Below are positions 59,384 through 64,000 of a stretch of 64,000 bases of DNA, in pieces (positions within the stretch are counted from its first letter, which is position 1; every line of letters begins with the position of its first letter). The position numbers and the translations under genes were made by a program. The stretch comes from Epiperipatus broadwayi (lineage: Eukaryota; Onychophora; Udeonychophora; Euonychophora; Peripatidae). The stretch spans positions 4,862,853-4,926,852 of the forward strand of contig JAQFVV010000021.1 in assembly GCA_028023455.1 (NCBI GenBank), read 5' to 3'. The notes under the pieces are model-generated. The model made no database searches, was not told where the DNA came from, and worked only from the letters and a program-made list of their open reading frames with translations.

Positions 59384-60845
59384 ATGAAAAACAAAATCAA
59401 GTTAAAAACTTGTTAATGCTTGTATTTATGTCAACAGATGGCGTTCTACCAAAAACACCATCAAGCATATTTTGTTTACATGAACGTCAGAGAATGCATT
59501 CACTATCTCTAACTTTACTTCCACTTTCAGATCATCAGTGAAAGACAGGAATAAGAACTAGATCTAAACACAAACTCTGAGCGTTTATGAAACAGTTTCT
59601 ATTCAGCTTGCAAGCGTGAATTTTTTAGACACGTTAATGTCTTCGAACTCAGCACAGCAAGCCAGATAGCTACATGGGTCTGATATCAGTTCAGCATCAC
59701 CACATAGTAGAAGCCTCTGCAATATATATCATTGCAAGAAAGACCTCAAAGGTACATTTATGAAAAACAAAATCAAGTTAAAAACTTGTTAACGCTTGTA
59801 TTTATGTCAACAGATGGCGTTCTACCAAAAACACCATCAAGCGTATTTTGTTTACATAAATGTCAGAGAATGCATTCACTATCTCTAACTTTAATTCCAC
59901 TTTCAGATCATGATTTCAAGCTATTTGCTATCGTCAGTGAAAGACAGGAATAAGAACTAGATCTAAACACAAACTCTGAGCGTTTATGAAACAGTTTCTA
60001 TTCAGCTTGCAAGCGTGAATTTTTTAGACATGTTAATGTCTTCAAACTCAGCACAGCAAGCCAGATAGCTACATGGGTCTGATATCAGTTCAGCATCACC
60101 ACATAGTAGAAGCCTCTGCAATATATATCATTGCAAGAAAGACCTCAAAGGTACATTTATGAAAAACAAAATCAAGTTAAAAACTTGTTAACGCTTGTAT
60201 TTATGTCAACAGATTAACGTGTCTAAAAAATTCACGCTTGCAAGCTGAATAGAAACTGTTTCATAAACGCTCAGAGTTTGTGTTTAGATCTAGTTCTTAT
60301 TCCTGTCTTTCACTGACGATAGCAAATAGTTTGAAATCATGATCTGAAAGTAAAATTAAAGTTAGAGATAGTGAATGCATTCTCTGACATTTATGTAAAC
60401 AAAATACGCTTGACAGTGTTTTTGGTAGAAAGCCATCTGTTGACATAAATATAAGCGTTAACAAGTTTTTAACTTGATTTTGTTTTTCATAAATGTACCT
60501 TTGAGGTCTTTCTTGCAATGATATATATTGCAGAGGCTTCTACTATGTGGTGATGCTGAACTGATATCAGACCCATGTAGCTATCTGGCTTGCTGTGCTG
60601 AGTTCGAAGACATTAACATGTCTAAAAAAATTCACGCTTGCAAGCTGAATAGAAACTGTTTCATAAATGCTCAGAGTTTGTGTTTAGATCTAGTTCTTAT
60701 TCCTGTCTTTCACTGACAATAGCAAATAGCTTGAAATCATGATCTGAAAGTGGAATTAAAGTTAGAGATAGTGAATGCATTCTCTGACGTTTATGTAAAC
60801 AAAATACGCTTGACGGTGTTTTTGGTAGAACGCCATCTGTTGACA
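59384..60845. repeat. Tandem array with mid-array strand switch
   Basis: Two plus-strand units start ATGAAAAACAAAATCAAG at 59384 (about 376 bp, with an internal deletion of about 23 bases) and 59760 (399 bp). A third begins at 60159, but near 60213 the sequence jumps to minus-strand units that run to 60845. Open frames of 61-73 codons recur in the units (starting MQERPQRYIYEK in the longer ones) on opposite strands, but look incidental. AT repeats bound both ends. Confidence 0.85.
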
Positions 60846-60889
60846 TATATATATATGGGTGGGTGTGTGTGAATAAAACCAATAAAATA

Positions 60890-61115
60890 TAACCTGATTC
60901 CAGCTTACTCTCAGATTCAAGGCTCCTCTCTGATCAAAGCCACAAGCTAGAAACTAGTTTGAGAGTATTTAATGAGTAAGCACTAGATAGAGATTTTATG
61001 TACAAATAGTCTCACATACATTGATTACTTTGGCTTGCACTGGATGGCAATACTGTATGGAGAATTTGCTACTGTTTTAACAATTGTGTAGCATAGAAAA
61101 TGGTGATCATGCAAC
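60890..61115. mobile_element. Foldback element Q, partial copy
   Basis: Shares CTCTGATCAAAGCCACAAGC, TTGATTACTTTGGCTTGCAC, TACTGTATGGAGA and GTGATCATG with 37543-37990. Left arm missing. Confidence 0.6.
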
Positions 61116-61684
61116 AATTATCAAAATATAACATCAATCTTGTTTTCAGACAACTGTGCTCTTTCTAATTGTTTTAATGCTTTTAAGTCCACATCAACTT
61201 TATTTTTTACAATGTCAAATGCATATATCACAGTTGAAAAGAATAATAATTGAAGAATAAAGTGTATGTGCTTTCAACATAAAGTAAAAAATAAAAAATA
61301 AACATAATCATCTGCAACATCCCAAGATAAAAAAAGAACTGTTGGCATATTGTAAAATTTTATTAAATTCATGAATTTTAATTGTTTTTTTTTTTTTGTC
61401 TCACAATGCTTCAAGATGAAAAAATGGCTGCCGGTGTGTCATAAAACGTATTAAATTCACAAATTTTAATGTTTTTCCTGGTTATTTATTTACATTTTTT
61501 TTTGCTTATTTATGTTTTGTTTCAATAGCATATGATTGAAGTAGTGTATATTTGATACAAAGTAGTTTGTGGAGTCAATTTATGAATTTCTAAGGAATTG
61601 GGTCTGCTTTATGTGGAACAGCAAAGCAGTTGGATTTAGAAAAAATACTAGATCAAGTTTCCAAAAGATATAACTGGAATAATA

Positions 61685-62175
61685 GCATTCTGTTCACACA
61701 GTAGTGCCACTTAGTGCAACCCATAGATGAAAGAAAGTTGTTGCATAAAATGCTACTTAGTTCCTGCTTTTCCAATATCTCCAGACTAGTTTCTAGTTTG
61801 TGGTTGTCATCAGTGAGGAGTCTTGGGATCTGAAAGCACTTCACCTAGATCTTGGAATCAATGCAACCCTCTAGAAGGCAACTTTTACCTTTGTAGTTAA
61901 CCACAAAGCTACAAGTTAAAAATGGAAACCCAATAATGGTTTCAATCCAATCTCATTCACTTGTAATCTTACTGATTTGAACACAGTTCAGTATCTATAC
62001 ATTTTGGTGTCTTTGGTTTTTTAATAATCATAGTCACCCTCATCTTATGGGCAGGATTGGAATTAAACCACTAAATATCACATGATCACCATTTCCCATG
62101 GAGAGTTTGCTACTATTTTAAAAGCTTGTATAAGTATAGGAAATAGTGATCATGTGATGTTTAGTAGTACCAATC
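61685..62175. mobile_element. Foldback element Q, diverged copy
   Basis: Left AGTAGTGCCACTTAGTGC, middle GTTGTCATCAGTGAGGAGTC, CACCTAGATCTTGGAATC, and right end GTGATCATGTGATGTTTAGT. An inner AAACCACTAAATATCACATG suggests a second end was joined inside. Confidence 0.6.
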
Positions 62176-62179
62176 ATAA

Positions 62180-63160
62180 TTAAGAAATATATTGAGAGAG
62201 ATTACTCTTAAAAAGACAGTTGAATATATGGGGAAGTGGGAGATATAAATGACAGGTCAGTAGATAATTATAAAATTAAATAACTTTCTTACTTAAAAAA
62301 ATAAGTGCAGACACAGGCAGGTTCAATGTAAAAATATTACACCAATTTTCTATCATATTCATTGAATATTTGAGTGAGTTGTTAAGTGATTATTTTGCTG
62401 AGAACAGAATGGGGATTAACGGCCACTGAATGAAAATTCAAATAATGAATAAAATGTAAAGAATACAATTTCTACACATTACTTCAAATACTTTTTAGCA
62501 AAAAGTTCACACAGTCTGACTTTTCGTCTGTTCTGCAGTCTTCCACAGAATCAACTCTTATTTCAATTTCTTAAAAATAAGAGTGGCTCTGAGAAAGACT
62601 GCACTACAGTTGAAATATCAGATTGTGTGTGGGTGTGTATATATACACACAATAAAAAAAATTTGCTAAAAAATATTTGAAGATGCAGAAATTGTATTTT
62701 ATTTCACAAATGTCACCAAAATGTAAAGAATTGACACGAGTTAGTAAAAAAGTTTGGGATGAAAGTAAATAGAATGAAAACCATTTCAATAAAGGTAGAC
62801 AGAAGAATAAGAGTATGTAACAAGTAAAATGTTTTTTAAATATTTAAAAGCTGCTTTACCATAATAGAACTAATGAAAACTAAAAGTTAAATAAGTTTTT
62901 AGTAATGTTAGGAAGTTATTTTGTAGTCCAGAAAATTCAAAACATTAAAACTAGATTAGGGGGAAAATATGGACAATTAGGAAAATGAAAAAAAAAAAAA
63001 AAGGTGAAAAGACTTGAGTGCTTTGAAAATGTAAATTTGGAAGAGAATGGTAGGTATAAATTTGAAAAATGAAATTAGTAATTGAGCAATGGCAGAAGAA
63101 TTATGGCAAGATATGTCAGAAAAGACTGTAGAAGATATAAAGAAAAGTAAAAACAAAAGT
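62180..63160. other. AT-rich intergenic DNA
   Basis: A family B hammerhead-like fragment lies at about 62590-62640 (GACTG/CAGTT hairpin, GAAA), next to a TG/TA repeat. No gene. Confidence 0.4.
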
Positions 63161-63162
63161 TC

Positions 63163-63408
63163 GGCAGGATAGTTCAGTTGGCTAGAGCATTACCTTAAAA
63201 TTCAATACTCAAGAATCTAAGGGTCCAGGTTCAATTCCCATGCTAGTACTGTCACTGGTCAGACCAGCAATATCTGAAAAAGAGGGGACAATAATACCTC
63301 TTGAAATTTCATGCATATACTAACCTGTTTGGTGTGCTATTACTAACAGTTGAATGTATTTGGAATATTTAAATAAAGTTACATTTTTCTAAAGACATTC
63401 AATACTCA
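63163..63408 (+). repeat. SINE family B, full plus-strand copy
   Basis: GGCAGGATAGTTCAGTTGGC gives box A, CCAGGTTCAATTCCC gives box B, then TACTGTCACTGGTCAGACCA and the tail TTGAATGTATTTGGAATATT to about 63408. With the copies at 40.2 and 47.7 kb this defines a family of about 245 bp. Confidence 0.8.
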
Positions 63409-63409
63409 T

Positions 63410-64000
63410 ATTAGATGATGGAAGTAGTCCAACATATAAATACAAAAGTTGATTATATTTTTTTAAATATTGGGAAGAGCTGAAGAAGTCTGTTGAATAA
63501 TCGAAACTATCAGCTGTTTGGAAAATACAATCTAATAAATTAGTGCATTTGCATTGAGTAAAGTACATAGAAGAAGTGCTATTAGGGTTTATATATACTA
63601 ATACCTCATGGAGGGAAACAGTGATAAGTTTTTGAGGCATAAGCTAAAAGATAAGAAAGCTTTAAATAAGGTGATCATTTTTAAAGTGTGGTCTTTTAAA
63701 GGTATAAGAGTGGCAAAGAAGCAAGGTCAATATGATACTGATTATTATCAAGAGTTTAGTGCACACTTCCAATAAATCATCTGGAAGTGAAGAAATTGCT
63801 TTTCAATAAATTAGTGAACAAACTATGAAGCCTTAACATAAGCATTATGAATTTACTATGTAATATTCATTATGAGAATATAATGACAATATTATGAAGA
63901 AAGAGGAAGACCTACACAATTAAACACAGTGGTAGAAGGATGAATCCAAAAGAAATTGTTGCTAGAAATAAGTACCATGTTGTTCTTGATTACAAATTAG
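63410..64000. other. Intergenic DNA with a family B terminal repeat
   Basis: At about 63470-63590, AGCTGAAGAAGTCTG, ATCGAAACTATCAGC and GTGCATTTGCATTGAG match the family B terminal repeat. The rest shows no gene. Confidence 0.4.

Noticed and set aside
59732-60882. Repeated frames starting MQERPQRYIYEK or sharing its downstream part
   Set aside because: They recur because the repeat unit recurs, on both strands; short, no start context, no domain.

Overview
This is a gene-poor, strongly AT-rich stretch of an animal nuclear genome, most likely an invertebrate. The evidence is one metazoan-type kinase gene (NIM1) split by an intron of about 18.4 kb, several tRNA-derived SINE families, RTE-like and Penelope-like retroelement debris, foldback elements and long AT, GATA and GA microsatellites. 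I could not fix the phylum; the well-known cephalopod SINE is not evident. There is no sign of prokaryotic organisation.

Layout. (1) 1-5062: AT-rich non-coding DNA with a decayed RTE-like tail, SINEs and a palindrome; it presumably lies upstream of, or inside an intron of, the kinase gene. (2) 5063-5331 and 23736-24479: two coding exons of a NIM1-type Ser/Thr kinase, with the stop codon and a poly(A) signal; the exon(s) carrying the ATP-binding glycine loop were not found. (3) 5332-23735: a repeat-packed intron with an inverted pair of Penelope-like (PLE) fragments, a second PLE GIY-YIG fragment, tRNA-like SINEs, a terminal-inverted-repeat DNA element, and a family of palindromic elements whose arms carry hammerhead ribozyme motifs. 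(4) 24480-52380: intergenic DNA with a mariner-like MITE, a foldback family, SINEs, a decayed non-LTR retrotransposon (42960-44740), a third PLE fragment, and a GATA array of about 200 bp. (5) 52381-59373: an LTR retroelement derivative with three LTRs and no gag or pol. (6) 59384-60845: tandem units of about 0.4 kb that switch strand midway. (7) 60846-64000: foldback and SINE copies.

The most interesting observation is the palindromic family at about 9.9, 14.9, 15.9, 19.4 and 21.2 kb, with single arms at 38.7 and 49.1 kb. Each arm encodes a compact type I hammerhead ribozyme: CUGAUGA, a stem II hairpin, GAAA, a 2-3 bp stem III, an AUA or AUC cleavage triplet, and a stem I with an internal loop. 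Base pairs of stem I covary between copies. Two palindromes are flanked by exact 13-14 bp direct repeats and a third by a 10 bp repeat, so the whole foldback structure seems to insert as a unit, probably by retroposition. PLEs, which are known to carry type I hammerheads in their terminal repeats, are present as decayed copies in the same intron and are candidate drivers; that link is inference.

All coordinates and alignments were read by eye. Ends of repeats are accurate to roughly 10-30 bp unless stated.
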